In this document: positions 1 through 13,529 of the stretch, in pieces
Position numbering within the stretch: the stretch's first letter is position 1
Layout of the letters: every line of letters begins with the position of its first letter
Assembly (NCBI RefSeq): GCF_040412425.1
Contig: NC_089788.1
Coordinates: 62,528,720 to 62,592,719, forward strand
Reading direction: 5' to 3'
Origin: Macrobrachium rosenbergii
Taxonomy: Eukaryota > Arthropoda > Malacostraca > Decapoda > Palaemonidae
DNA: 64,000 bases
Notes under the pieces: model-generated
What the model was told of the DNA's origin: nothing
What the model saw: only the letters and a program-made list of their open reading frames with translations
The model's database searches: none
Position numbers and translations under genes: made by a program

Positions 1-3000
1 TGACATTTAGTCCTTCAAAGATATCCTGTAACCATCCCAAAGGACACAGAACACCCAGAACTCTGCCCTATCTCTAACATTTTGCTCAATGACATGGAAG
101 ATCGAAAGGGTAACGCCTACCTTTGTGCCCCTCCCTTCTTGTTCCCCTTACCTCCCTTTATAGCTGGGGCTGGGGGAGATGTAAGGGACAAAAGGCCTGG
201 GAAGGATCCTTGCCCTTCCTAGAGGAAACAATGTGTGTCCCTTGCATCAGTTTTGCAAAACAAGGGGAGTCCCTCCTGACAATGAGCATAGAAGGCTTAG
301 TGACCCATGAGGGTTTGGCCTTGGTTCCCTTCATCACCCCCAAGGATTTGAAATGGACAACATGGAGGATCAGGCTATCAATATGTCTCTTCTCCACTGC
401 TGCCTCTAAATTACCTTTTGGTAAGAGTTAGTTGGTTACCTGAATCAGACTGTTCCATAATTAAAGACCATGTCTCATCTCATGGCAAAGTTTACCTATT
501 TGCCAGTCTCTGACGTAAGAGTCACAGGTTTTCCTCCCAACACCAGCAACCTCCTGAACTTGGTGTAAACCTCCTAAACTCAGGCTTCTCATCCTCAGAT
601 AAGACACCACTACCTCATAGTTAGCAAGCCTGCATAACCAAAGGTTGAGCCACAACACTGCCTGAAGGAGGCCATGGTGACTGACCACATGGCTCCTGAC
701 TCCACTGATGAAGAAGCTGTAGCTTCCTGTTGGAGTCTCTCCAGTGAAAGGTCATTCATCAATCTGCAGACTACTGAGTCAAACTGAAGGACAGTAGTCT
801 GCTGGGTCAACAGTGGCCCCAGGGAGGCGCTTGCTCAATGTGCTTAACAACAGGGAACCCTCTGACCTGGTCCAAAAACACAAGCTATCTGTGACTCCTC
901 CAATCTGTACAATAGTCTTGCTTCAGAAATGCACGTGAAGGTGAGCTCAATCAACGAAAATAGTTCTAACGGAAACTAGAGTCACCTTTCCCAAATTACT
1001 GCCCTCATACATTAGAGCAATAATCTCTCAAAAATGTTGTTCCAACTCAGAATGATGGAATTCTGATGAAGCACAACCTACTAGTCCCATCAGATCCCTC
1101 AGAACATTACAATCATCTTCTTAGAGAGAAAAGATGACATGGCAGTCCACAGTTCCAATGGTACCAATCAACGAGTCATGGAAGCCAGGATGACCTGTGA
1201 ACACAACTGGGTTCTGAACAGCAGACACTTTTCTTTCAAACCACCCTATGACAGGCCAAAGCCAAACCAGTTAAGTCCACTGAAGAACAATCACAAGCAC
1301 TATTGTGCAAGCACAAATCAGGGGCTCTAGAGAAGAACCCAGAACTACTGACCAAGGTGCTTATAATCACATGCCTGCAGATTGTAGGTATCATAAAGCA
1401 GACACATCTGCACAGTTATGATCAGGAAACTGTACATACACTGAACAAATGGGTAGTGCTGACTCTGCCTTGCACATCTCAACAAAAGTACAGGAGTAAG
1501 AGTCAGTGGCAGTCCTGTCCAATAAGTCAAGGGAAGACTCAACATCCAAAGCATGCTCAGCCAACCCCACCTAGGGTAGATGTCCCACTAGTAAGTGAAT
1601 TAACACTGCAGCTACCCGTAAAAGAGGGAAGGCTCTACTCAAAAGTCCACCAGGACCTATTGTAAGAGTACTTCTTAGGGCTACTTCTTTCTGTGAGAGG
1701 TCTTGTGAGAGGAAGAAGGACCAGATGGAGAGAAGGAAGAAGAGCTCAATGAGGTTGAGGAGGATGAGCACCCACATTTTTCACCTAATTACTTACACCT
1801 ATATAACTTTCCTCTAACAGCGCAGAAGAACTGGTCAGGAGAGGAATGCAGATGTTGACTAAGCACACGTTGATGTCATGGGAGCATTTCCCAAGGGTAG
1901 GGCGACTGCTACCAGAGGCTCGACAGGGAGGCTGGATTGTAGATACAACAGCAGCCAACAAAGATGCCCAAGCTGAGTGGTCCAAAAGAAAGCAAAAGAC
2001 TGACTCCCTAGAATAGTGAGGAAGGGCCACACCTTCCACAATTTCTCAAATGATATCATCATCCCTACAGCAACCAATGCCAGGAAGAGATGGAGAGGCA
2101 CACATGTGTCAGGGTCTCACCAAGGCAGAGCCCAGCCAATATACCTGCCTCATTACTACAGTAGAAGAGAGCATGTGCTGACAAGAAGACAGCATGTTGA
2201 TCACCCACCTTTATGCAAATCCCCCCCCCCTCCTATTGGGTCACAGATGTACAATGTGGAAGGAGCAGAGGGAGATTCAGCTGTGTCAAAGGGGGAGATT
2301 TCCTCCTGATGACACCAGCAAACTTTATCCACTGTGTATGGACTTACTTGAACACTCCTCAAAGGGAAGATCAGGACTGCACGTCACGCACACAAAAGAA
2401 AATGAAGCGACTACACACTCCCTCATGTCCTTCACCCCTTCATTGTGCTCTTTTTCCAAGCAGATACATGATGTCAACAGAAAATGAAAATAAACAAAGA
2501 AAAGCAGGGAAAAGAGTTCTCCTTGGCAATTGGTAAGAGTGCAACAAGATGTCCTCACTCAACAGCAACCAGAAAAAAGTGCTTGGTGACAGCAGATGAG
2601 TAGAGGTTTCCCAGTTACCATCAGTTCACTACCTTGCTCCCAGGTTTCAACAATCAATTCCATCTTGCTACAAAGAAATGCTCCTACATGAGACAGTGGT
2701 TTGTGTCCCCATAGAAAAAAATTATAAAATTCATTATAAACATAGTTGAATACCATACAAACCACTGAAAATAATTTCCTTTTATAATTTCCTTTGTTTC
2801 TCAAGTGATCGACCATAAGCTCTTCATAATTTTGAGGATATTATGTGCACTGTCCTCCAAATTAAGAGGACATTATGTATACTGAATATATCAGAAAGTG
2901 TGTCAGATGATCAGGTTTGCAAACTCTCAATAGATTCAGGGATTTTCAATGTCTAGCATGTAAAAAGGGGAACTAATGATGAAGCTAATGGAGATAAAGA

Positions 3001-3334
3001 ACCATTTCTGTTAAAAGGGAGGCAATGCGAGGCCAGAATTGAAAGAGCAGTGATACAATAGCAAAAAGCAGTAAAACAGTTCCAAAAAGCAGTGAAAATC
3101 TGGATCAACAGGCCCAGCTAAAATATGAAGGAATTTTCAGTTTCATACAAAAAAACAATATCCAAGTCATATTTAGATAAAAAATCTGATACTCGTACAA
3201 CACCTGTGCTTCTCTATTCAGCAGGATGGTTACTTATAAGGAAAATGAAGGAGATTCTGAATAGGCTGAACTACAAAATTCAATGTTGGAGTGGACTGGA
3301 AAGATTGTATCACAGACAGTGAAACAGCAAATGC

Positions 3335-3471
3335 AATGTTCAGAAGTTAGAACACTGATTAGAATCTCAAAGACTAGGCTGATTCAAGCCCAATGTGTGG
3401 GAATGTTCAGAAGCTAGAACACTGATCAGAATCTCAAAGACTAGGCTGATTCAATCCCAATGTGTGTGAAT
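3335..3471. repeat. two-copy 67-bp tandem repeat
   Basis: The sequence starting aatgttcagaagttagaaca at 3335 recurs at 3402 with only a few changes, ending near 3471. There is no coding potential. Confidence 0.92.
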
Positions 3472-3656
3472 GGGAAGCAAAAGCAATAACGTGGCTCATA
3501 ATGAGGGGGGGGGGGGAGAGAAAGGAGCAACTGGTAAATGGTAATTTGAAGTAGATGGATGTCAACCAGTATAGGCCAAAAGGACCATGGAGAAAGGGTA
3601 CAGATGAGGACTAAGACCAGATAGGACTTCTGGCTGATACAGCACTCATGGGGTCT

Positions 3657-3668
3657 TAATAATAATAA

Positions 3669-3699
<31 letters not shown>

Positions 3700-3703
3700 A
3701 ATA
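3657..3703. repeat. (AAT)n microsatellite
   Basis: An interrupted run of about 15 AAT/AAA triplets. Such tails also end the non-LTR fragments elsewhere in this window, but the flank here does not resemble them. Confidence 0.9.
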
Positions 3704-6700
3704 CTGTAGTTAGGATGTGCATCAACGAAGAAATGTCAACACTCAACTGTACTTCAGCAAATAAGATTCACAACAATATTCTTAGTACTGTACTGACATT
3801 TAACCTAAAACAATCAGTGATATGAAGATTAAAAGCAATCAAAGCCAACTGTACACCACACCTTCTGCTGAAACTTCAGCTTAAAAGTATGGAGGGCTAC
3901 TTATCTCACTGGCAGGTAAATGGGCACATGCCACAATCTGATCTAGCAAAAATGAAGTCCACTAAACAAAAAATTTGTGCTTTGAAAAATACAAAGCACA
4001 AATGAATACCTGTATAAAAACATCACATTTCCTATGAAACTTGCATATACAATGTTTATAATTCATGTTCATTTCAACTAAAAATACTCTTCACAACACC
4101 AAAAAGTTTGAAATTTAGAGGACAGCAACACATTACAGTACAGTATTTGTACACCAAAAGATCAACTACACAAAATTTGTTCATGCATTCCTCATGACCC
4201 ACAAATAGAACCAAAATATCTCTGTTGCTAGGGCACTCATCACACTAATGTGCAAAACATAAACCATAAATTTAAAACTAAAATAACTTGCAAATAAAAC
4301 AAAACGAGCAGTCAGGGGGAAAAAGCGCCACCAAAACATACTAGAAATACAATAATGAGTGACAAAGTAAATTAAATTTGAGCATGTGACAGAAATCCAC
4401 TTTAAGCTACAGTTACCCTGTCTTTGCATCAAAGACAAAAGACGCTTTGACAAAGGCTTGTCTACTCAGAAGTTGTGCAATACTTTGTCATGAAAGAAAT
4501 TGATACCCACAACATACTGGTAGTTATTAGTACCCATAATTACCATACACTATTAAGAAAAGTCATTACAATTTGAGTATGCAACAAGACTTCACTTCCA
4601 ATACAAGTTTTCTCAGTTACTATTACTTGTAATATTCAGGAACAAAATTTGGAAAAGGTTTAATTATTCATAATTTATTTAATATTGTGATGAAACAAAT
4701 TTTACAGCCATTTTCAAAGCCTCAGTTGGACCTATAAAGTACTTTGAAGGTAACAAAACTCATTTCATAAAGTTTATGCAATGCAAGGATTTGTTGTCAG
4801 TTATAACATTTCTGACGAGACAAAACTGTGAACATTCATTAAAACTGATATTCCCAGTAAAATAACAAATAATATTCCCCTTTCCTAACTGAACTTCACT
4901 GCCCTCAGATAGAAAGTACAGATCTCACGTCCAAAGCTTTTTTTTAAGCGTTCGACTTTACAGTGAAGAACATGACACTGGATGTCTTTATGCTAAATAA
5001 AATAAATGAAAAATTAAATATAAAAACTCAGTACCAACACCAATGAAAATGGCTAATTCTGACAGCTAACAAAATGTGTACAATTAAATTACTGAAAGTG
5101 TAATTACCAACATATGGTAAATAATCTGACATAATGGTAAATGGGTGTTGTTGAAGCCTCATTACATTCTTTTCTCAAGGACACTCAAAAGTTAAACCAA
5201 CTTGAAAAGAAAGAGAAGAGAGAGACGCTGCTGAGGGATGGGGTTTGAAAGCCAACACCAACAACAATGGGTAAGGTGGGCTGAGCTTACCTCTATGAGG
5301 GGATCTGAAAAATACACAGTACTGTGGTCAGTTAAATAGTATTAAATAGGGATTTCACAAATTTGTGTTTATTTCACTTGAAAATTTTAAACTAAACTGA
5401 ATTTCAAGTGCTAATGAAAAACAGCCTTTATAACAAATTACAGTTGTCTGCATGGGGGCAAAAATTACTTGTGTCTTATTTAAAAACTTTCTTTTGAAGG
5501 GTGTTAATATTAAAAAGAACATTGCAATGTTTAGCCAACTTTCTCATGGCAATAAGAAGACTCAGACATAAATATATCTGCAATATGTATACTTAACTAC
5601 TGGCCTATTCCAGGTTCATCAGTGCAGACATCTTTCCATTTTCAAAAATATTAAAACAGTATTTAGGTTATTAATCCTAATAATCAAGCTTTCAGTATAC
5701 CTGTACTGCTCAAAATACCAAAGCAGTACACCATGGAGAAAGAATCTGAATTCTTACCAGTAACAACAGTAGTATTACAGTGGCCCTTCTATCAAACAAA
5801 GGCAATTACAAACTGTCCCAACAATAACTAGTACTGGTCTACTCAACACCAAACTGCTAACTTGGAGTCTAAGAAATTCTGGGATCAGGAAAGAAGAAAT
5901 TTAATTGGACATTACGCTTTAATACCATTCCACAGCCCATGCTTTGGAGCTCCTAACGTAATGTTCCTTTTTCATATCAACCATTTCCTTGACTGAGCCT
6001 CTCCCCTACTCCTTGTGTGTCCAAAATATATGTGTGCTAACTACATAATGGAATGTTTGACCTCCTGCAAGGTCTGTCCCTCACACCATAACATGATACA
6101 GCTTCTACAATCTCTTCCCTAGAAGCTCTTTTTACACTTGTCAACCACTGAAATTCCCTTGCTTTATTTAAAATTCAAAATATTGAGCATCTTCTTTGAC
6201 AGTATCTGTTAAATTTGATACACAGCACTGCTGGCAATCCTACACCATGCCAGCTCACAATGATGAAATTACCACTTTCTATAGTGAACCTTTCTTGCTT
6301 TCTTTCTGGTCACTATTTCTAAAAACAGCATTACATGAGGATATAATTGTGGGCAATACCCACCAAGAATTTATAAGATTAATAATGTTAGAAAAAAAGA
6401 GGGAGATTAAGCAGCAGCACACAAATAAACAATTCATTTGGAGATTAGTAGAAGCAACACAAACGAAAATCTCTACCAAACCTAAAGAAAGATGTACGTT
6501 TCCTTAATTTTTCCAGGCATAAAAAATCACAAATCAGGTAACTCCTATACAGTATTATTTTTATCATCAAGAACCAAGCCGCATCCCCAACATTTGAGGA
6601 ATAAACACTTAAAAGATTTCCTCATCATTTATTCTGGCAAAGAAAATAGAAAAGACAAAACTTAAGCAGTACGGATTCAGGAAAACAAGTGACGTAAAAA

Positions 6701-8277
6701 AAAATAAAAGCTATGCAAGAAACAATTCTCCATAATGTTTACAAGAAAAATTACTTAACTATGTATATTAAAGCTATTATCAAAAGTACATCAACAAGAA
6801 ATGTACGTATTGGAAAACCTGGTCGGTACAGCAAAACTGACCTACCAAAAATAAAAAAATGCTTTCACGACTGATACTTCCATCAAAGAATGTAAAAGGT
6901 ATTTGCAGTCATCTTAAGAAAAAGGCATTTTGACCCTTAATCAAATAAGTGCCCAACACACCTTTTGAATTAAACTAGGAAATAAAAAAAATGTGTGAGG
7001 ATTTCATAAAGCCTCAAATAATGACCCTTGTGCATAACCTTTTCTGACATTCTACGAAAAGTAAAGATCTGTAAGATATTGAAAGATATGTTTCATGTGA
7101 AGAGAAAATTTAATACATTCAACAGTCATCTTCCATGTTATATTACAAACTATAAATTATATGTTTCCCTCAATAAAAAAAATAAAGATATAAGCATGTC
7201 ATCAAATCTACGCAAAGTTGACAAACTAAGTACAGTAGCTCCTCTACAGACACAAGGCAGAGTATACATACATTCAGTGCCATAAAACTTCACAAAAAAA
7301 AAAAATAAATATAAATAAATAAAATCAGACAAAAAGACAAATCTTGCTAAAAATCACAATTGTTCCTACATAAATACAAACCCTCGGTCTTTGCATATGG
7401 GATTAATTTTCAGCGAGCTGGAAATCCGGCCATTAAACTTTTGCAAGGTGGTTATGGTAATAGCTACTGATGGTGGGGGCAGAAGCACAACCCCCTAAAT
7501 CAGTGCACATTCAATTCTACCCAGTTTACCTTTTGGCCGCCGTCTCATCAAGATGTGCGATTCTTTCTCTGACCTGCCGTTCAACTTACTCTTGTGTGGT
7601 AACAGTCAATGGAAGTTACCATACCACCTACATACAACCGAACGAATGAATTCGTTCTATCAGACCCATATGGACATCATTACGTGAACTGACAATCTTT
7701 CACTTGTGTTCAGCCAGAGACTTCAACATTTTACAGGTAGGAAAAAATCTCGTTTCATCGTTCACATTCGAACCTTGACTCTTGATTGTTCCTACACTAA
7801 TATTAACCTTCGACTCCCTGAGCCAAGGTAGTTACAGTTCGTCAGCATGGATTTCTTATGATTCTTGTTTGTTTTCGAATACAGGTTGCTTTTGTTTACA
7901 GTGAAGTTCTGCAGAACCATACCTTCCTACACTTCCGTGCACGGTTTTGCCTTGTGCGATAAGAATTATTTTCTAGCTCTGTAGATCTATACAACAGCCT
8001 CAATGTCCTCTTCTGTAATACTCTTCTTGGTACAAGGATGAAGCCTATTTCTTGAAGATGGAAAGAGGGGTCATAGTCTTCAGCAAGGTCTCTCCATTCC
8101 TTTCCACCCTCTCTCAGAGGTGAGAGGATTTAGCCTAATGGTGAGACAGCAACTATTCCCTTGTGGTGTTGAACACAATTCCCCTCCAGAGATACTATCA
8201 GACCTGCACTTCAATATCCTGGAACTTCTTGTCTCATGATATCAACCAGGAGGTAGTCACCTGCTCTTCAAGGGTCT

Positions 8278-8476
8278 AGGTTGGGTTAGGTTTGGTTGGG
8301 TACGTAACCTAGCTTAGCCTAGCCTAATGAGTTCCAGCCTAACCTTACCAAACGTGCAATTCAATATCCTGGGACTTCTTGTTTTATGGCATCAACCAAA
8401 GGGCTAAGTTAGATTAGGTTAGGTTGGGTTCTTAACCCACCCTAGCCTAGCTTAAGCTAAACCTAGCCTGACGTGA
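8278..8476. repeat. degenerate telomere-like (TTAGG/CCTAA) tract
   Basis: This stretch holds two clusters of ggttaggtttggttgggta-type and cctagcttagcctagcctaa-type repeats. They read TTAGG-like on the plus strand, then CCTAA-like, making an imperfect palindrome. TTAGG is the ancestral arthropod telomere unit, but this tract is too degenerate to be a telomere. Confidence 0.6.
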
Positions 8477-10732
8477 CCTAATCTTCTTAACTCTCTAAGC
8501 CTCTGGATGCGAAGATAGGCATTCTGTAATGTTGTTAAGAAACAGTACCACGGTAGTTCCATAGTCAACAAGAGGGGGGAGCTAGTGTCCCATCATCTCC
8601 TCGACTAATGGTGCAGGTGCACGGGTTTGCAGTAGCACACTCAGCACAGCAGTCAACCAGACACATTCCAGGATGATGGATGTATGACAGACAAGTTCAG
8701 TCACTACGGTCAGTGTTAGCAACAATTGGGCTTGATACCTCAACAAGAACTGTTCGAACTAGAAAGACGGTCAATTAGGCCTTCAATCTTGACACTCCGA
8801 AACTGTATCTATTCAGCTCTGTGTCTATGGACCGTGGGCATAACAGCCATCAACCATGCCACACTGAAATGTCACTTCTCATCCAATCAGTAAATTAGCA
8901 ATGACTGGGTCAGGTCAGTACTTGGATAGGCAACCTCAGGAGCACTGGATGCTGTTGATGTCTTGGAGACTTTCGCATCCATGGTTAGAAGCATTCAGAC
9001 TAGTCAGTACGTGGATAAGTGACCTCCTAGAAACTTTAGATGCTGTTGGCACCTTGGAGACATCTTTTGCATCCATGATTCAAGTCTTGGACTTACAACT
9101 TCCAGTCGCTCTGCCTGATTCATCGGGAGATCAACAGCACCTCCAAACTAACTTCCGACAATTTGTTTTTGGTACCTACTCAGCCAAGAAGTGGTGTCTA
9201 GGAGCTCCATTTCTTTTGACTTGATATAGTTAGTCTCAGGCTCTGAATAGGCACTCCTATGATGGCAAAAACACCAAGGTAGTGCCATGGTTACACTAAC
9301 CTCCTCCAGAAATTTTCATTCTTTGAAACAATGACCAGGGCGACAGCCTCCTACACTTCTTTTCTTGGAACTTAAGCATAGTTCTTTTTAGACTTTCAAG
9401 ACTCTCAAGAACCAAAGATTGTCACTCCTCAATGTGATAGCAATGACACACGGTAGTGCCATGCTCAACAAAAGGTCCTTGTGCCCTTTCATCTACTCTT
9501 CTGCAGTGCAGGTAGAGAAGTAGACAGAAGAACATTCAGTACAGTGGCCAACCAGACACATCCCAAGCAAGATGGATGTAATTACAACAATTCATTCGCT
9601 GAAGTCAGGAGATAAGGACAGTTGATCTTGGCACCTTGACTTCCGGAAATTCGTTCAACCTCTGAAAAGCTTGATCACAGCCCTTTTCTCGACCTACTAA
9701 TGTTAACGCTGTTCTGTTCTGTCTTCTCGCACCGTTGTATAAGCTAAACATCTTTGGTATCCATTTACATCTGGAAGCTTATGCCTTTTGCCATTCTATG
9801 TTTCGGAGGTGATCAGTGAGATGGAGCATTCCACTTCTATGGTCATGTGGTTCCAATAACAGTATGACATCTTAGTTGCCTCTGTAAAGACTAGACTTTC
9901 TGCCCAATGCTAATGACTCATTCGTTAGTTTCGAGTTGGCTGAGAAACGGTGTCCAAATTGTCATTTCTCTGACTAGTGAGATGATCACAAGCGTACTCC
10001 GCAACTTCCTGGTGGACATCAGTACATTTCGGGCCAGATCTTTCAAGGCGAGGAAGAACCTGTCAGCTGAGTACTAGGATGGAATGTAATTGCGCAGATC
10101 ACACTCATCTCTTTTTACCTTGGGTCGTTGCCCATAGGTCCTTGGACTCCTTTTCCTTGGATCCTATGGTGGATGCTCAACAAGTCATATAATTCACCCA
10201 GCTCTTGACAGACAAGTTGCCTAATGTACAGCTGCAAGGAGAAGGTGTGTGGGACTGGCCTCCTCCATTTCTCCTGTCTTCCTTCCTCTCCAGTGGGCAG
10301 AGGAACAGTGAACGAGCCGTCACATGCTGTATGGGTGTGCATGCAGGTGATATCTAGATGACTGGGTATCCCATCTATAATATAGCTACATTTGGATTAT
10401 TAAGTGCAAATCTTTCCTTCTCTCTAGCAAGAACTGACAGAAGGACTGATTATGAGCTCTCTAGCAAGGGGACAGAAGGACTGACTACGCGCAAACCAGC
10501 TGGTTATTCTTAGCTTTATAGTCTCCAGCAGAAGTCTGACGACTGAGCATCTCTCTTGTTCAACAGATCAGAGGTATGGTCTCCTTCCTTTGCTCTTTCA
10601 TGACCAGGAAGAGAGTACCCAGATGAGCTGAACTACCAGTCAGTTCAGAGATTTACTCAGAATCCTCCCTCCAAAAGTAAGACTCCACTATGCAAAAACC
10701 GAGGGTTTGTATTTGTGTAGGAGCAAATGACA

Positions 10733-11021
10733 AATTTTTTAAGTAATTTGTATTTTTTCTAACATACAAGCCTGAGGTCTTTACATAAAGGGCCCACCTC
10801 TTACCATCCATCATTCTCTTACCTGGGCCAAAAGGTAAACGGGTAAAATTGAATGCGCACCGATTTGGTGGGCGGTGCTTCCGCCCGTACCATCAGTAGA
10901 CATTACCATAACCACCTTGTAAGAGTTTAATGACCGGATTTCCAGCTCACTGAAAGTTAATCCCATTATGTAAAGACCTCAGGTTTGTATATTAGGAAAA
11001 ATACAAATTACTTAAAAAATT
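10733..11021. mobile_element. 289-bp MITE-like unit with 55-bp terminal inverted repeats
   Basis: The left end (aattttttaagtaatttgta... to ctttacata) and the right end (tatgtaaagacctcaggttt... to ttaaaaaatt) are near-perfect inverted repeats. The interior (ttacctgggccaaaaggtaa, then a gggcggtgcttccgcccg hairpin) recurs at 40440-40560 and, inverted, at 7430-7541. It has no coding capacity. Confidence 0.85.
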
Positions 11022-12908
11022 AGTCATATTCACTCAGGCCATTACCAAGGCAAGGCAGCACAGAACTTCCCTGCTCACCACCGGTGTGTCTGCAGAGAAG
11101 AGCTTACTTGCTTTTTTAAATTACTGTGAATTTGATGAAGGCTTAAAGCAATTAGAAAAAAACAGACACTAATGTAAAGTCCTTATTTATTTGTGGGGGG
11201 GGGCTGATTTTTAAACGATATATGTTACACCCTGACAAAAATTATGTTGTCAGCTTATACCAACCACTAGAGGTACTTTGTTAAGAGCATGAGTTACTGA
11301 CCAACATTTTAATAAGTCTTATATGTTGGTAATAGATTGACTATTTCTGACAAGTTCAATAATCATCATTAGTGTATATTTTTTTTATTTCACTTGTGTT
11401 GATCATTTCAAACACAGATCTTTTATTCTGTACACTATCATATTATATTATGTTACAGTAAACCTTTTTATCATGTTAAGTATCACTGTAATTCACAGGC
11501 ATTTTGACAAAAACATGAATTTTTTTCCATCTTTATCATTCTCCATTACAGTACTGTATATTTTTCATTCTTTTGTTATTCATTTTTAGGTACTGTACAT
11601 ATAAATTTTGTTATGAGCTACTATTGTATTTTATGTAAAAACTTAACAGGTAAAATAAACAAACATGTGTTAACAAACAATGATGTAGTGTAGCCTAATT
11701 TCTGATATGTAATACTGTATAGGCTAGCTAGCTAGAGTGTTTAGAAAATCTGGACTCACCCTACACACAAATTTAATGACCTACTTTTTTATTTAATTTT
11801 TATTCTTTTAGGGGGGGAGGGGGGAGGCAAAAAATTGGTCAAATATTCCCAAGAGTATACAGTACTTATGATGGGATGTGTTCAATGTTACTTGGTTGAC
11901 CACAGAATAAGTTTTAAAGCCTAGACCTAAGAAATCTCGTTCACCCTCAACCTCCTCTATCAGCTGATCATGCAATGTCAGCTCAAGTGCTAGCTGCTAG
12001 TGTTACTAGTAGTTTTTGTGAGTACCAACATTTAATTATTCATAAAAATACATTGAGTAATGTCCCTAGTTACTTCACATTTTAAAAAATTTTCTATGAA
12101 GGTAACATTACATACAGTTAGTGGGAAAAGTTAAAGGATTAGCACAAGTTTTGTAGTGTCAGTACATTTATCAATATCAGAACAGATCAATTACTTTTTA
12201 ATTATCTACCATATTTCATTAAAGTGTCACTATATTTTATTTTGTAAGTATTATTTGATGTTTATGTATGCTGCACTGATCATTATTAGTGTGTATCAAC
12301 ACTGGTTTTATATTGTGAAGAAATTATTTTACGGTATTTCATTTAAAGAAAAGAAAAACTTTAGAAGATTCAAACTACTTCACAGAATTGTATCAATTAT
12401 TGTTACTGCCATAATAAATATTATTTTAGATTTTTAATAGTGGCAACTCAAATCCATTCAAGACTGGCATATGACCTACGCAATAATACAGTAACCTGAA
12501 GCAACTTGCTTAGCTTACAATGTACGGTCATTCCATATATACAATAAGTACAAGATATGTACAAAGAACAAATACTTGATGAACTATAAAACAACTGAGA
12601 GAATGATATGAAGACTAAGTAAATTCCTAAGTGCAGTAATGAAAACATATAGCAAATAATATAATGCATGTGATTTTGAAAAAAAATTATCAAGCAAAAA
12701 CAAACTAATCATACAAAATTTAAAGAGTAAAAAAATTTTACAAATGATATACTGTACTATGAAGCCATTCATAAGAAACACAGGAAGCCGATAGATACAA
12801 TTTGACAGCCATTCAAAAAGATAAAACATTCCCTTAAAAGTTATGCAGTGTAAAAGCATGACTCAGCTATGATATAACCCACAACAATGATAACCACCAA
12901 GAACTTAC
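11022..12908. other. REV3 intron, AT-rich, no gene recognised
   Basis: Very AT-rich sequence with G-runs at 11189-11200 and 11812-11827 and short chance frames only. The REV3 donor (GTAAGT) lies at 12908-12903. Confidence 0.6.
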
Positions 12909-12992
12909 CTCATGCAAAGCTTTAGCCTCACGCAAGTTATGATTTGAGAATTTAAAGCCATAGGTGTTGTTCAAAGTTGGGCCATCTAATCC
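12909..12992 (-). CDS. REV3L: REV3 exon with the LNNTYGFK block (start of catalytic half); last exon visible
   Basis: This 84-nt, phase 0-0 exon has exactly 28 codons, from acceptor TTTTTGCAG|GGATTA to donor CATGAG|GTAAGT. It encodes GLDGPTLNNTYGFKF, a short variable stretch, then LREAKALHE. This is the clearest homology in the window: human REV3L has IDGPSLNNTYGFKV and LQEAKALHE with the same spacing, just before its B-family exonuclease-like domain. The following polymerase exons (motifs such as the YGDTD active-site segment) were not found at 12908-1, so they must lie beyond the window, leaving an intron longer than 12.9 kb. Confidence 0.95.
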
Positions 12993-13529
12993 CTGCAAAA
13001 ATTAAAATTTTTCACTCTTGGCAAGCCAATATAAATAATACTTGAGTATTTCAATGCCAACTAAAGAAAGCCTAATCTGAGTTAGGAGCAAAATCAGCAT
13101 TTTTTTTTTATTCTACCAGAAATCAGTAACTGTACAGTTTTCTTTACACATCCATAGAAACCTGCTCCTTTACCTCTAGACATTTCCTAGATTTTTTTGC
13201 AATTTACTGTATTTCTAATATTCAACTGAGTTTGGTACAGTATTGTACGAAAGTCTTTGTTCATAAGAACCCATCAATCATAAACAGCCTTATTCTGTGC
13301 ATGTATTTCCCAGCCATACCAACAAGATAGATCTTGGAAGATGAAAAACTCACATCACACTTCTAAGCCACACTCCAATTTTTCCTGTTACTGTGATTTG
13401 CCATCCATTTACATTTAACCAATTGCTTCTTGATTAATTCAACACATTTTCTGCAGTGATATGTGAGTATTACCTTATTTTAATGTGTTTGTCTTTAAGG
13501 CAATGGTTTACTCGCAGCATTATGTAACG

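Larger units (their letters stand above)
1..7339. other. REV3 intron sequence (5' part of window), no gene recognised
   Basis: On the minus strand this is intron downstream of the 84-nt exon. It is AT-rich with only short chance frames. The stretch 120-830 is less AT-rich and has open frames of up to about 100 codons on both strands, but none shows a family I recognise; it may be an old transposon remnant. A direct repeat (3335-3471) and an (AAT)n tract (3657-3703) are listed separately. No REV3 catalytic exon could be found. Confidence 0.6.
7340..11021. mobile_element. composite inverted-repeat element, non-autonomous DNA-transposon-like
   Basis: The left end (about 7345-7541) is the reverse complement of two stretches near the right end: 10690-10740 (outer part) and 10841-10997 (inner part, by eye about 85% alike). 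No transposase frame was found in the 3.7 kb between. The interior contains divergent internal duplications (for example around 8540-8700 and 9440-9600) and a telomere-like tract. The right part, including the junction near 10735, is repeated at 39885-40620, which shows this is one repeat family. The superfamily is undetermined. Confidence 0.7.

Noticed and set aside
123..431. 102-codon plus-strand frame as a host gene
   Set aside because: The opposite strand is open for about 80 codons as well, and no motif, splice site or family is recognisable. It is more likely a decayed repeat or chance.
5291..5304. Minus-strand mini-exon (acceptor TATTTTTCAG, donor GTAAGC) as the next REV3 exon
   Set aside because: Only 14 nt long, and in the required phase 0 it reads into a TAG stop. 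It also has no resemblance to the sequence expected after ALHE.
5751..5880. Possible exon near a good minus-strand donor (GTAAGAATT)
   Set aside because: Every frame upstream of the donor meets stops before a credible acceptor, and there is no REV3 similarity.
10115..10342. 75-codon minus-strand frame as a gene
   Set aside because: It lies inside the composite repeat and its DNA recurs at 39885-40100 without a conserved frame.
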